Position numbers and translations under genes: made by a program. A DNA stretch of 64,000 nt from Seiridium cupressi (Eukaryota > Ascomycota > Sordariomycetes > Amphisphaeriales > Sporocadaceae), in contig JARVKI010000042.1 of assembly GCA_036674765.1 (NCBI GenBank), positions 1 to 64,000 on the forward strand. Reading direction: 5' to 3'. Below the pieces are notes generated by a model. The model had not been told where the DNA came from. It did no database searches and saw only the letters and a list, made by a program, of their open reading frames with translations. Shown piece after piece: positions 13,010 to 23,872 of this stretch (within the stretch, counting starts at the first letter, position 1; the number at the start of each line of letters is the position of its first letter).

Positions 13010-14539
13010 ATGGACGCAGTCAAGCGAGCGCCAAGCGCCTTTCGATACATGGACGATACAAGCCTAGCGCTAGTCATCGAGCTTCAGCAAAAGGATGGAA
13101 TGAGTCTTGCTGATCTGGGTAAGGGCAAGCAAAGAGAGGGCAAATGCACCAAAGCCGGACTTGCTCTCCAGCTGTATTTGGACGAGCTTACAGAAGCAGC
13201 TCAGTTCGCACTAGCTCGAAGGATGACCGGAAGCATTCAGATGGTGATTCGAGAAGACGCGGACACTCTTGTGCAGTTGGTCAACGAAGAGCAAAATGCA
13301 CAAACCGACCGTAGCATGTCAGTTGCCCTCTCCAGAGGAGAGGAAACGGCGCCCACAATACCATCAGAGGCTGCCGACGACTTGTGAGGACATGGAACTC
13401 ATGGAAAAGATGTCCTGTCTTTACGTTACAGGCGTGCTCGAGACAGACGGAAATGATATTGGCGATGGTCTGAACTCCGTGGTCGACCATACATCTAAAA
13501 GTTCTGCCTGGGCAGCATCACGTTTGCAAAGGCCATCAAAGAGGCGTGATTGCAATTCGTGCGGAGAGAGCAAACATTTCACCGACATCGCTCGAGCGCC
13601 ATGTCGGCACGAATATTGTAGAGATTGTCTCCGGCGACTGTTTGAAGATTCGATGCTTGATGAGACCTTATTCCCACCCCGATACTGCAAGAAACCTATA
13701 CCCCTTAGCAGGAACATCCTGTTTCTGCCCCAAACTGTCCTCGAATAGTTTCGGAAAAAGGCTGTTAAGTTCTCAACCCCCAACCGTATATATTGTCACC
13801 GGACGGATTATTCCGCTTTCCTACCCCCAGCAAATTATGCCACCGAAGTTGTCACCTGTGGCGATTGAACTGCAAAGACTTACACGAGCTGCAAGGGCGC
13901 GAGCCACGACGGCGATTGCCCGAAACACGAGCAGCTGCAGCAAGTGATAGGTCTGGCTCGTGACGAGTGCTGGCAGCGTTGTCAGAAGTGCTGGGCCATA
14001 GTGGAGCTTGATACTGGCTACAACCACATGACGTAGGTCGACTTCTCTTATATCAAATCTCAGATTCACATGTGTTGCACTTCAAGATTCATCGTTCTGA
14101 CCAGGTATAGCTGTCGGTGTGTTGCGCAGTTCTGCTACAATTGCGGTACCAAATGGAAACAACGCCGTTGTGAACATTGGAGGAGCATCGTCTACTAGAA
14201 CGGGCAGTCCAAATCGACGCCCGAGACCACGACCGCGAAGAGCATCATCCCGAGGACGCGAATTCTGCAATTCAGCGACTCGGTGGCGAGGATCCAGAGA
14301 ATAGGAATGCGGACATATTTGGACAAGTGACTACCGCCCAAAGCCACCGCAGGCAGCAGCGTCTGGACAGGCTGATGCAGAACCTTCGCAACAACCACGA
14401 GTGCGATCACGACCAGTGGCGCGGCAGATCTGGACCGCGCGTTTGCGAAGAATCTAACCACGAGATGCCACTCTTCATTTATGAATGCCGCCAATGTCAC
14501 ATCATGGCTTGCCGGTGTTGTCTATACAATCGTTTATAG
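13010..14539 (+). pseudogene. RBR-type E3 ubiquitin ligase pseudogene
   Basis: Decayed RING-IBR-RING ubiquitin ligase of a fungal family. Recognisable parts in order: N-terminus with LALVIELQQKDG, a RING1 segment (CNSCGESKHFTDIARAPCRH), an IBR region (CGD...SCKGASHDGDC), RING2 (CQKCWAIVELDTGYNHMT, intron 14033-14110, CRCVAQFCYNCGTKWK) and the C-terminal ECRQCHIMACRCC. Lesions: a one-base frameshift at about 13385, stop TAG at 13746-13748, stop TGA at 13866-13868, and a one-base frameshift at about 14180. In addition the position of the catalytic RING2 cysteine (the Cys of the family GGC-x-H-M motif) reads Tyr. The Cys-to-Tyr change (TGC to TAC) and possibly the TAG fit C-to-T mutation at CpA, as in RIP. 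Several independent lesions make a sequencing error unlikely. Confidence 0.85.
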
Positions 14540-14968
14540 GCTAGATGTAGTCCGACTTTAAGTTTCGTAGAGCTTCTCATTGACAGTTGATCCTTGTGCC
14601 ATACACGGTTTCAAACCCCATTAAGGGTTTGGTTATGTTTGCGATGCGATAATCTCGGTACATGAGAGCAAGGCATTCCATATGGAAATCACGTCGCGGC
14701 TAGGAACTATGTACATGTATATTGAAGCCCGGCACCTGTTCGTTATGTCAGAACGTATCTGGAAGCCATATCTCACAACTCGTAACCTGACCTCTCTTGT
14801 CATACAATGATAATCGAGTCGCTCTGACAATAGGTGTATATAGGTAAACTTGAACTCATATCCAACTAGAACGGCCCTTTTCTCCAGGAAGACATCTAAA
14901 CTAACAGCTGTCCTACATTATCACCGATAGCCTTTCTCCAAGCTGGAATCGATTGATCTAATTCAGCG
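14540..14968. other. Intergenic, nothing recognised
   Basis: Separates the ligase pseudogene from the 3' end of the minus-strand ATPase gene. Only a short minus-strand ORF without domain signals is present. Confidence 0.5.
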
Positions 14969-17610
14969 TTACACAGCCATAATACTCCTTCCGCCGTCCG
15001 CGGTGATTCGAGCACGCACTCTAACACGCATGACTTCATGATCCAGTCGTTTTGGCTCTACCAAGGGTTGCTTTCCATCCTTACTGCTTCTCTTTTCCAA
15101 ACCGACAAACGCGCTGGGAGCGAATATCAGAGCCTCTCCGGTCCTCAGCTTGACTATGTGTGACATCATTTCCAGGGCGGGATTTTGTGGCGCAATACTA
15201 ATACCCTTTACTCCATCGAACGTAGCGATGGCTTCGGAATCATCTTGCCCTCGTTCACGACGGATTTGTTCATCTCGGATCAATATCTGAGAGGTCGTCG
15301 ACAACCCAGCAAGATGCCCCTTGAGAACTTGCAGCCAGTCAGGCGATTGAAAGCGATGAACAACCGTGATGCTACAGAGATCTAGCAGCTTTGGCGAAAC
15401 AGTCGGCTCTTGCGTCGATATGATGACGCGCAGGGCTAGGTGACGTTGCAAGCGAATCGTAGAGAGTAGCGAGTTCGTCAACGTCTGTGACTCAGGTGAG
15501 TCACCCATATATTTGTGTGCTTCATCCAGAGTTGCAATCCGACCTATAGAGGGATCCTTCTGTTCCAGGAAGAGCGAGAGGCAGATATTGAAGAGAGAGC
15601 ATGCCATTTCAGGTGTGACACAAGGACATGAGAGATCAACGATGGTAAGCTGGCCCTCCTATGATAGTTTTTAGTATCAATCGTCGACAGGTGGGTAAAT
15701 TCTCTCGATTTATATACCTTTGGTGTCCAATCAGTACCCTTAGGGCTTGTGTCGGTGCGCGCATTCCTGCTTGATCGCGAATGTGGCTGACTTCTGGCCA
15801 TGAAGCTTTCGAGTGTTTCGAGTCGTTGCTGAAGAGGAACTGCCTGCATCGGAGTAAGATTTTCATCCTCAAGCATGCGCTTGAATTGGGCATAACTGAA
15901 TGGGCGGCCATGTGTTTGCTGTTCGATACGCATGTCCCTAAGCACTCTTTGAATGACATGAATGTATAGAGGAACCGTTCCCGACCCTACTGCCATCAGA
16001 TCGAGCATGCGCTTGGTGTTCAAATCCGTTTCCTTTAACCTCAGCTCTTCCACGGTTACGCCGGGAAGACAACTATAGATATGCTATAAAATGTTAGCTC
16101 CGGAATAGCTCGACCTTACTCCTACCGGTCGCGAAACACCTACTTTCATCGTCCTTATGTTTGTCGGCGCACAAAGAACTCTGACTTCGACCTTGGGATG
16201 GGAAGCCAGGAAAGCGGCTTCACATGGTGTTCCGCTTAGGTCAGAGATAAAGGTGTCGTAGTGAAACACAATCCCTGTCAATGGGCGAGGAAGAGAACCT
16301 AGCCTGCTTGATGGAACAAGGCAGTTCTCAAGGAAGCAGGAGAGGGTGTGACTCTTGCCGCTACCCTGATTACCACAAATAAACACACTGGAGGGGGCGG
16401 TGATGTTGTAGAAAATGCATGTATCTTCTGATTCTCCAGAGCCGGCGGTGTAGGAACTGGCCCCAAGAAGAGCATATTGTGTAAAAGCTGGTTTTCGGGT
16501 GCTCTTTGATAATGACTTTGCATATTTCCAGATAGGTTGCGTGAACAGAGGGGAAGACCTAATCTCATTTAGATCATCTTCGCCCGGAAGCCTATGCAAA
16601 AGACCACTGTGATAATTCAGTTCCTCGTCAGCCCCTCGTTCCCCTTCAGAGGTCTCTGACTGTTCCTCGAGGGAGCCTCCGCTGGAGTCATTGTTGTCCG
16701 TGGCACTGTCTCCATCGGAATCATTTGCACTGTTTCTTACTGAGTTGCCACCAGACTCTTCATCCTCGTCTGAATCCGATGCAGAAGAGCTAGTTTCCCA
16801 GGAAGGGCTGCGCCCAGGCAAGGTTCTCACGGCCTGATCTGGTCGCAAAGTCGCCGGGGCTCTTGTGGTAGCGCGCTGCTCAATTCCAGCCATACCGTGA
16901 CCGCCTTTCGTGGCTGAGGGCTTGTGTGATTGCGCAACGGATCCTGTAGCTCCTGATTTCGAATTTGCCACGGCGACCTTCTGCGGAGGATGCGGATTGG
17001 ATTCACGAGTTTTGTTAGACAATGAGCGAAGTGGCGCATCCATACGAGGGTTGGGAGGGTTGACTCGAGCTTCCGGCGTAGAGACACCGGTTAGAACTCC
17101 TTCTTTCCCAAAATCCAGGTTCATTCGTTTTGGAGCAGGTGGCCGTACTTGAGCATTGTTACTTAAATTTTTCAGCTCGTCATTCTCAGCTGCTCCCTTT
17201 GACTGCGTGTGATGAGGCAATCTAAGGAGAGCTGGACCTGAGGAATGCTTGATGTCAAAATCGAAATTAGTCGTCGGTACCTTGGGCGCCTTCGTTGACA
17301 GGGAGCCGCCTGAATTTGTGCCTGGATAGACTGCAAAATTAAATCCATTGTCTGCGAATGGCGAGTCCGCTGTTTTGGCCATCCCGGCAATTTTAGGCCC
17401 CGAATGGAAGAAGCCAACCAATTCCTTGGGTTTTGATGCTGGTTTAGGAATCCCGGCGCTTTGGGGAGCACCTACGGTAGTGAAGGTGAATTGGCCAGTG
17501 GGCACCGTCGACAGCACTGATGCTGGGGCTGCTGGGGCTGCGGTACCATGTTCCTTAACCGTTATGTCTTCCAAGCTCTCACGGAGCTTTTGCGTTGAGA
17601 ATGTGAACAT
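14969..17610 (-). CDS. HerA/VirD4-like P-loop ATPase, 840 aa
   Basis: Three exons: 16144-17610, 15718-16083, 14969-15658 (introns of 60 and 59 bp). The first ~370 residues are low complexity, with many Ser/Gly/Pro and an acidic Asp/Glu/Ser tract, likely disordered. The C-terminal part is an ATPase of the FtsK/HerA/VirD4 kind: Walker A GNQGSGKSHT (about 413-422), a Walker-B-like TIVDLSCP (about 615-622) and a DEAH-containing ATLDEAHKYM, followed by STQEPTVSPKLLDL, a sensor-like segment as in HerA-type proteins. Fungal homologues are annotated only as P-loop NTPases; a DNA- or chromatin-related motor role is inference. Start at 17610 is the first ATG of the long open frame. Nothing in the ATPase core looks broken. 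Confidence 0.85.
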
Positions 17611-19297
17611 TAGAGCCGTCTACCTGCTTGTTGACCAGCGTAGTGAGCCGCAGCGGTGCTTGACCAAACCACCGACAACGTCGCCGATCAGTGGACATGC
17701 GCAGACAGGTTCTGCGTCAGCGCTTCGACTTCCCTCGGTGCGACTGGAATTGATACTTCAAATCATAACTTTCCGTTTCCGTACTTGCTGTTATTGATGC
17801 CGAAAGAGTGAACGAGTATGACGAAATTTGCGATGTCGAAGCGGCGAAATGCCAGAACTCGCTTGAGTCGCGCTCTCGGTCGCGTCTTTGCGTTGCCTCC
17901 CGCAACTTTAATTGAGTTTAGCGAACCGCAGACCAGGGCATAATGTACATTGTAGCGCTAGCAGGAACCACTGGCCCCACGCCAGCGCTAGAGCTTGTAA
18001 TCTTCAGCCTCGTTGACCTCCAACTTAGGGGCAGCCCGCGTTCAATTGCGCTGTACGCCGAGCGAGATTTTGATCCTGTGAATCTAACCGAGTCACCATC
18101 CCTTTTATCCCTTGACTCAATATGCGAAGTAGATGTCGCTTCGTGTACGTCCCATGACAAGCGATTGGCTGAACTCTCCCTCTCGATCAGCTCGCTGCAT
18201 TGTCCGCAATGGCGTACCACTTTCAAGGACGCCATTGCGCATTCATCCCCATATACCAGAATGGCCTCCAGCAGCTCCGCAACGTATCTTGGGATTCATA
18301 GAGTTGCATGTCGAAATCAAAAAGAACGACTTCAAGCACGTAGGATCGTCCCAACACCGCCACAGCCATGGCTCTGTGATGCAACACGATGTGCGTCGGG
18401 GTCCGGTAGAATTAGTACTTATATGACCTACGTTAGGATCCATATCATGATCCCTTACTTGGTAGTTTGGCCTGTCAGACTAATTCTTCAGAAACGTGTC
18501 TGAACGGTTAGTTGGCTCTCGTTTCCCTTCGTATCCTCCGATGATGTCTCCCATTGTGAAGTTCACTGAGCCTGGTGCTGAACCACGCAGTAGCTGCGTT
18601 CCAAAGACTCATCAAACAACTGGGCCATGGTAGAACGGTATGAAGCATCTCACACGGAAAATTGCTTAGATGTTCTAGCAGTTGTCGTTGACCGTTATCT
18701 GCTAGCAGAACTCAGGTGCACCCGCAATCGAACAGCATCAGTTCTGTTGAGCTGCTTTGAGCCATATCTGCTATACACGCTCTCACTGATGCCAAAAGGG
18801 GAAGCTACAAAAGCGGAAAATTACATGAGCAGGAACGTTTTGGACCCAAACTGCGGCATCTCCTATTAGGGAAGCCGACTCAAATCCTTGTAATCCGAGC
18901 CCCCCACATACTCGCTACATTGGTACGACGTAGCTCTTGCAAAAAGCTTGCACCACTCACACGACTACAGATAATGGAGAAGGGGCATTAAAGAAAGGCC
19001 AATGACATGACTGAAGACCGCTGAGCCTTTCTTGTCCTGGTCTGCTACATGTGAACTACAAAGCAGCTATGGTAGTGTTCTGAGACTACACCCCTGCATG
19101 GCAAGCCCAGAGCAGTAGCATCACAAGATCATTGCCTTATCTTGACTGGAAGCTCGGTCAATGGCTTACCCCAGACTTCCCTTTCCCCGCATTCTTTTCT
19201 ATGGTCTTTAAGAGCGACGTTATTTCTTGGCTTTGGCGACACATTTTCGTGCTTCTAAGACCAACGGACAATACTCTGAGCGATTCATGATCTCAAG
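17611..19297. other. Intergenic, no confident gene
   Basis: Overlapping ORFs occur on both strands (17918-18235 minus; 17943-18503 plus) but neither has a recognisable domain or a clear intron-exon continuation. The word TACATTGTAG at 17944-17953 also occurs in the inverted repeat near 37.5 kb, followed here by an imperfect GCTAGC/CAGCGCTA hairpin. The right part should contain the promoter of the MFS gene. Confidence 0.45.
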
Positions 19298-20980
19298 ATG
19301 TCGGACGAGAAGCCCATGGCAGAAATCGAAAAGGGCCTGCCCAGCCCTGCACAGCAAGACCCTCATCACTTTAAGCATGTATGAACATATAAGCCCAGTC
19401 GCTCTTCAAAGTAGCAAGTTCTCATTTCATGTAGGCAGCTGTGAGCACAGTCTTGACCTCCAACGCAGAAGAGCGCGCTTTGCTCTGGAAACAGGATATT
19501 AGGTACTGTTGGCTGCTTTGGTGTAATATCGCAGACTAAAGAGTACAGGATAATTCCTCTGTCAGCGGCGATATACTTCCTCTGCAACCTGGATCGTTCC
19601 AACATTGGCAATGCCAGGATTCTCAACTCGACTATGAAGAATGACATGCAGACCGAGTTGCAGATGACGCCAGTGCAGTTTAACATTGCTCTCATGATCT
19701 TTCTGATTGGATATTTCGTGCGCACCCTCCCCCCGAATCTGACACGCGATGGAACTCACTGACAATCCATGTTTAGGCCTTTGAGATCCCGTCAAACATC
19801 ATGTTGAAGAAAATGAGACCCTCTCAATGGATTGCTTTCTTGATGTTGTCGTGGGGAGCCATCACCATTGGACTCGGCGGGACACACAACTTCAGTCAAG
19901 TGACTGGTGTCAGGTTTCTATTGGGGGCTTTTGAAGCAGGGCTATTTCCCGGGCTTGTCTACTACCTAACTTTCTGGTACAAGAGCAATGAGAGGAGTGT
20001 CCGAGTTGCCTTCATCCTGGCTAGCGCAACTCTGGCTGGTGCTTTCGGGGGCGCCATTGCCTATGGCATCGGCCACATCAACCAAGCTTCTGGATTTTCA
20101 GGCTGGCGGTGGCTTTTCATCATCGAAGGTATTCCATCTTGCCTGTCCGCCCTTGCCGTTTGGTTCATCTTGCCGGACTTCCCGGAAAGTGCAGGCTGGC
20201 TTTCGCAGCAAGAGAAAGATCTTGCGATCAGCAGACTCCAAATTGAAGGAAGCAAAGGCGACAGTCACAGTCTCACTTGGGCTGGCGCAAAGGCAACCCT
20301 GACTGATTGGAGGCTGTATGGACACTACTTGATCTACTTCGCCGTGTCTTTGCCCTTCAGCTCCCTGTCGCTATTTACCCCCACAATCACAGCTGGTTTA
20401 GGATACAAGGACCTTCAGGCGCAGTTGATGACTGTTCCTCCATGGGCCGTAGCATACGGTACGTATTATGTCATGTCTGCACCTCCATTTTTCTGATATT
20501 TGTTCTGCAGTGGCACAGATTCTCGTTTCCTGGTCTGCCGACCACTTCAATGCTCGTGGGCTTCATTGCGCAGGGGCAGCATTTGTGGGCGCGATCGCTT
20601 TTCTCGCTTCTGCAGCTGCTCCCGCCAACGCTTACGCAGGGCGCTACGTCTGTCTAATCATAGGGTCAGCGGGAGCCTTCTCATCCATCCCGCCGATGCT
20701 TGGATGGTTGACCTCAAACATGTGGGACACCGCTGCCACGGGGCTTGCTGTTGCTCTCAATGTTAGTATAGGAGCTGGCATCGGCCAGATACCGGGAGTA
20801 TGGATTTACAAATCCGACGAAGCTGCTTTGGGATATCCCACGGGTCATGGGGTAAATTGTGCTATGTTGTTTGTGGTGGCAATTGGTGCGATATGCTTGA
20901 GGCTGTTCTATGGTCGAAGAAACAAGCAGATCCTTAGCCAGTCAGGTGGAGAACAGGAAGCCCGGCTCTATAAGTTATAG
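19298..20980 (+). CDS. MFS transporter, allantoate permease (Dal5)-like
   Basis: Plasma-membrane anion:cation symporter of the major facilitator superfamily, 489 residues in five exons: 19298-19378, 19435-19502, 19549-19717, 19777-20458, 20511-20980. Signature features: the N-terminal LDRSNIGNAR loop, LIGYFAFEIPSNIMLKK in TM2-3, RFLLGAFEAGLFPG with YYLTFWYKSNER (the MFS motif after TM4), and GWRWLFIIEGIPS in TM6. Twelve membrane spans are readable. Family members import allantoate, nicotinate, pantothenate or other small organic acids; the actual substrate cannot be told. The second exon start at 19435 was selected because it keeps phase 0 and avoids a stop. A tannase/feruloyl esterase gene follows on the same strand; uptake of released aromatic acids is a possible link. 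Confidence 0.92.
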
Positions 20981-22019
20981 AGCAAAATGACCGAACAAGA
21001 CGATTGTGCTAAAGGGTCATCGTCTCTTCAGTCAGTCAAAAAGAAAAAAACGACAACCCGCGATAGCATTGGTCTATATACCAAGCAGAGCGGACAGTCA
21101 GCAGATCTTCAGACTCCAAAAAGCGTTTATATAGGAGCATTCCTGAAAATGAATACTAATCCTCATACTTGCTGATCCGGGCCAAAGGGGCCGAGTAACC
21201 TGCTACTCGCTATAGCAATATAGCATCTTGGCTACATGTTTTTCCAAGTTCAAGTCGTCTTATGCGCGAACATGCAAATGATGTTGTGCTGCTGGTAGAT
21301 CTAAACCGATAGAGGCATCGCTTAGCTCGGTAAAATACCGTCGAAGATATTCGCTGCTTGCAGCATATTGCCGAATGAGACCGCCGCAGCTTCGGGTGAT
21401 CGGCTCTTGTAAATATCCCAGCAATTACATCAAGGTAGTGGAAGATAAAGATAGCAAGCTTTTGTTGAATTTCTTACTGATTTCAACCAGGCCATTTTGA
21501 TAACAATTTAGGAATGCTATGGCATTGTGGGTAATTAGGAGAGCATCCTTAATGTATGTTGACACGTGCAGAGGGTGCGATCAGAAACGCCCCTGTCAGT
21601 GTACAGTATCTAAGCCGGGGTGGATCACTATTGGCAATGTCACCGCAAGTAATACTACAGTCGTTTCCTCGGCTCGACAGAGAGGACCGGTACCAATGGG
21701 ACAGCTTTACAATACGCTATTTCAAATCCCGGCACCCTGTGCCCACTTGAGATAGGGCAGTATTACCCCATGCATGGTATGTTACCCTTACCTACTTAGA
21801 ATTTTCTTGGCACGTCAACTACCGATAGCCGGAACAGGAACACAACTCGTCTTCTTATCATATGAATTGTAATCCTGCTTCACATCCATTGACCTAGATG
21901 AGCACCAAGACTAGAATAAGAGAAGTGAATCCCGCATTCACATGTTCAGAGGCTCGAGCATCATGTTATAGTGCTACTCACCAAGGCCAGAGGTTTTGGA
22001 AGAACATTACTGATCGATA
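20981..22019. other. Intergenic, nothing recognised
   Basis: Between two plus-strand genes. Contains only short ORFs without domain features and presumably the terminator of the MFS gene and the promoter of the tannase gene. Confidence 0.5.
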
Positions 22020-23872
22020 ATGTTTAATCGCTCCTTACATTGGTTTGTCACTATTTTTCTGCTAAACAGCCGGGTGACGACTGCTCAAGGCATCTTAGAG
22101 CTCTGCAAGACTAATACATCGGCCGTCGAAGATACTCTCACGAACTACCTGCCGTCCAATGCTTCTATCGAAAGGCTCAGCTATGTAGAAGCCGGCTCAA
22201 CATACGGAGATGGGGCTTTGGATTTAATGTACCCGGTACAGCCTACAGACCTACCTGAACTATGCGCTGTGACTGTGTATGTTCAATCGTCCGCATCGTC
22301 CTGGTATCGCTTCGGAATATTCTTTCCTGCAGATTGGAACTCTAGGTTCCTAGCGATTGGGAATGGGGGGTTCGGTGGAGGGATCAACTGGCTTGATATG
22401 GGGTCTTATGTGAAATACGGATTTTCCGTTACGTCCACAGATACGGGACACAACTCTACGAAGGGAAGTGCCTGGTGGGCATATGAGCAGCCGGAGAAGA
22501 GGACTGACTGGGGATGGAGGGCACTGAATGGAACTATCGGTGGCGCGAAACGAATGATCGAGAGGTACTACGAAACCAGTATTACATACTCATACTACAA
22601 CGGCTGTTCTAATGGAGGACGACAAGGCTTACGACAGATTGGAGTCGACCCAGACAGCTTCGATGGCTTGGTTATTGGAGCGGCAGGTTGGTACACGTCC
22701 CATCTGAACCCTTGGATAACAAGAGTGGGGGTCTATAATCTACCTGAGACGGCCCCGTATCATATCGATTGGCGATTGTTTCCAGCGATGGCGAACCTCG
22801 TTGTCCAACAGTGCGATAAGTTGGATGGCGTTAAAGACGGGGTCATCAGCATGCCAGAGGCATGTGTTCCGGACTACAGCGAGATGCTGTGTACCTACCC
22901 AGGGGCCAACCAATCAGCCTGTTCGACAGAAGATCAAGTCCAAACGCCGGGGAGAGTCTATAGCGACTACCTGTCTTCGACTGGGCAGCCCCTCTACCCA
23001 GGGCTGTCTCCGGGCTGCGAGGGGCAATGGCAGGCTGTTCTCAGCTTCACCGAGACCAGCGACTTTGACTACAACTATATACGTCATTTCCTGTTAGATA
23101 ATTTGTTCTGGAATTATACTTATTGGAGCGATGACCTGTTCACCTATGCCGCGGAGACAGACCCTGGTCAAGCTACAGCCAATAATTATGATCTGTCGAC
23201 CTTTCGGGACCTGGGCCACAAGATGGTTATGTATCACGGTCTCGGCGACGGTCTCATCCCACCAAGGGGCTCCGATATGTATTACTCAAATGTCATGAAG
23301 ACCATGGGCAGCAACCTAACATCGACTCAAGACTGGTTCCGCTATTTCCAAGTCCCCAGCATGCAACACTGCTGGAGTACCGAGACTTCAGCCAATGGGC
23401 CGTGGGCCTTTGGTGCTGAGTTCCAGGCGACACACCTCGGAAGCGACCAATGGTCCGTCCCGGGATTTCAGGATAAGGACCATGATATCTTGATGGCGCT
23501 AGTAGATTGGGTTGAGAACGGGAATCCTATCGATTCTGTCATTGCGACTACCTGGAATCAGCCGCTGAATGCGTCATCAGGACTGAAAAGTCAGCGTCCG
23601 CTCTGCCCTTGGCCACAGGTAGCGCTGTACAACGAGCACGGAGATGTTAACGTGGCATCAAGTTGGAGTTGCGGGTAAGCCTTGAAATACCATCTTTTCT
23701 GTCCATTTGACCTGAGGCTAATATTTCTCGTGTTAGTACACGACCTTCAAATATAACTCGGACTGCTGCCAAGACGCAACCACCTGGTGTAATCGAGCCG
23801 CCGAACCCTCACGTCAAGATTCTACGGAATTCTTTACATACCCTCAAGAAATTTCTCGGTATTGAAGACTAA
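22020..23872 (+). CDS. Tannase/feruloyl esterase family, secreted
   Basis: Secreted serine esterase of the tannase/feruloyl esterase B family that cleaves gallate, ferulate or related phenolic esters. The signal peptide is MFNRSLHWFVTIFLLNSRVTTAQ. The family CS-D-HC arrangement is visible: Cys196-Ser197 in GCSNGGRQG and His450-Cys451 in MQHCWS, the two cysteines forming the disulfide that links nucleophile and His; the acid is expected in the MYHGLGDGLIPP segment. Several N-glycosylation sequons occur. The frame stops at 23676, but removing a 62-bp intron (23675-23736, GTAAGC...TTAG) extends it by 45 residues to a stop at 23870, giving 596 residues; I prefer this model. The unspliced alternative ends at 23678 (552 aa). 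Confidence 0.92.

Noticed and set aside
17918..18503. 105-codon minus and 186-codon plus ORFs overlapping each other
   Set aside because: Neither shows a known motif; the overlap of two open frames argues for chance. A lineage-specific gene is possible but not supportable.
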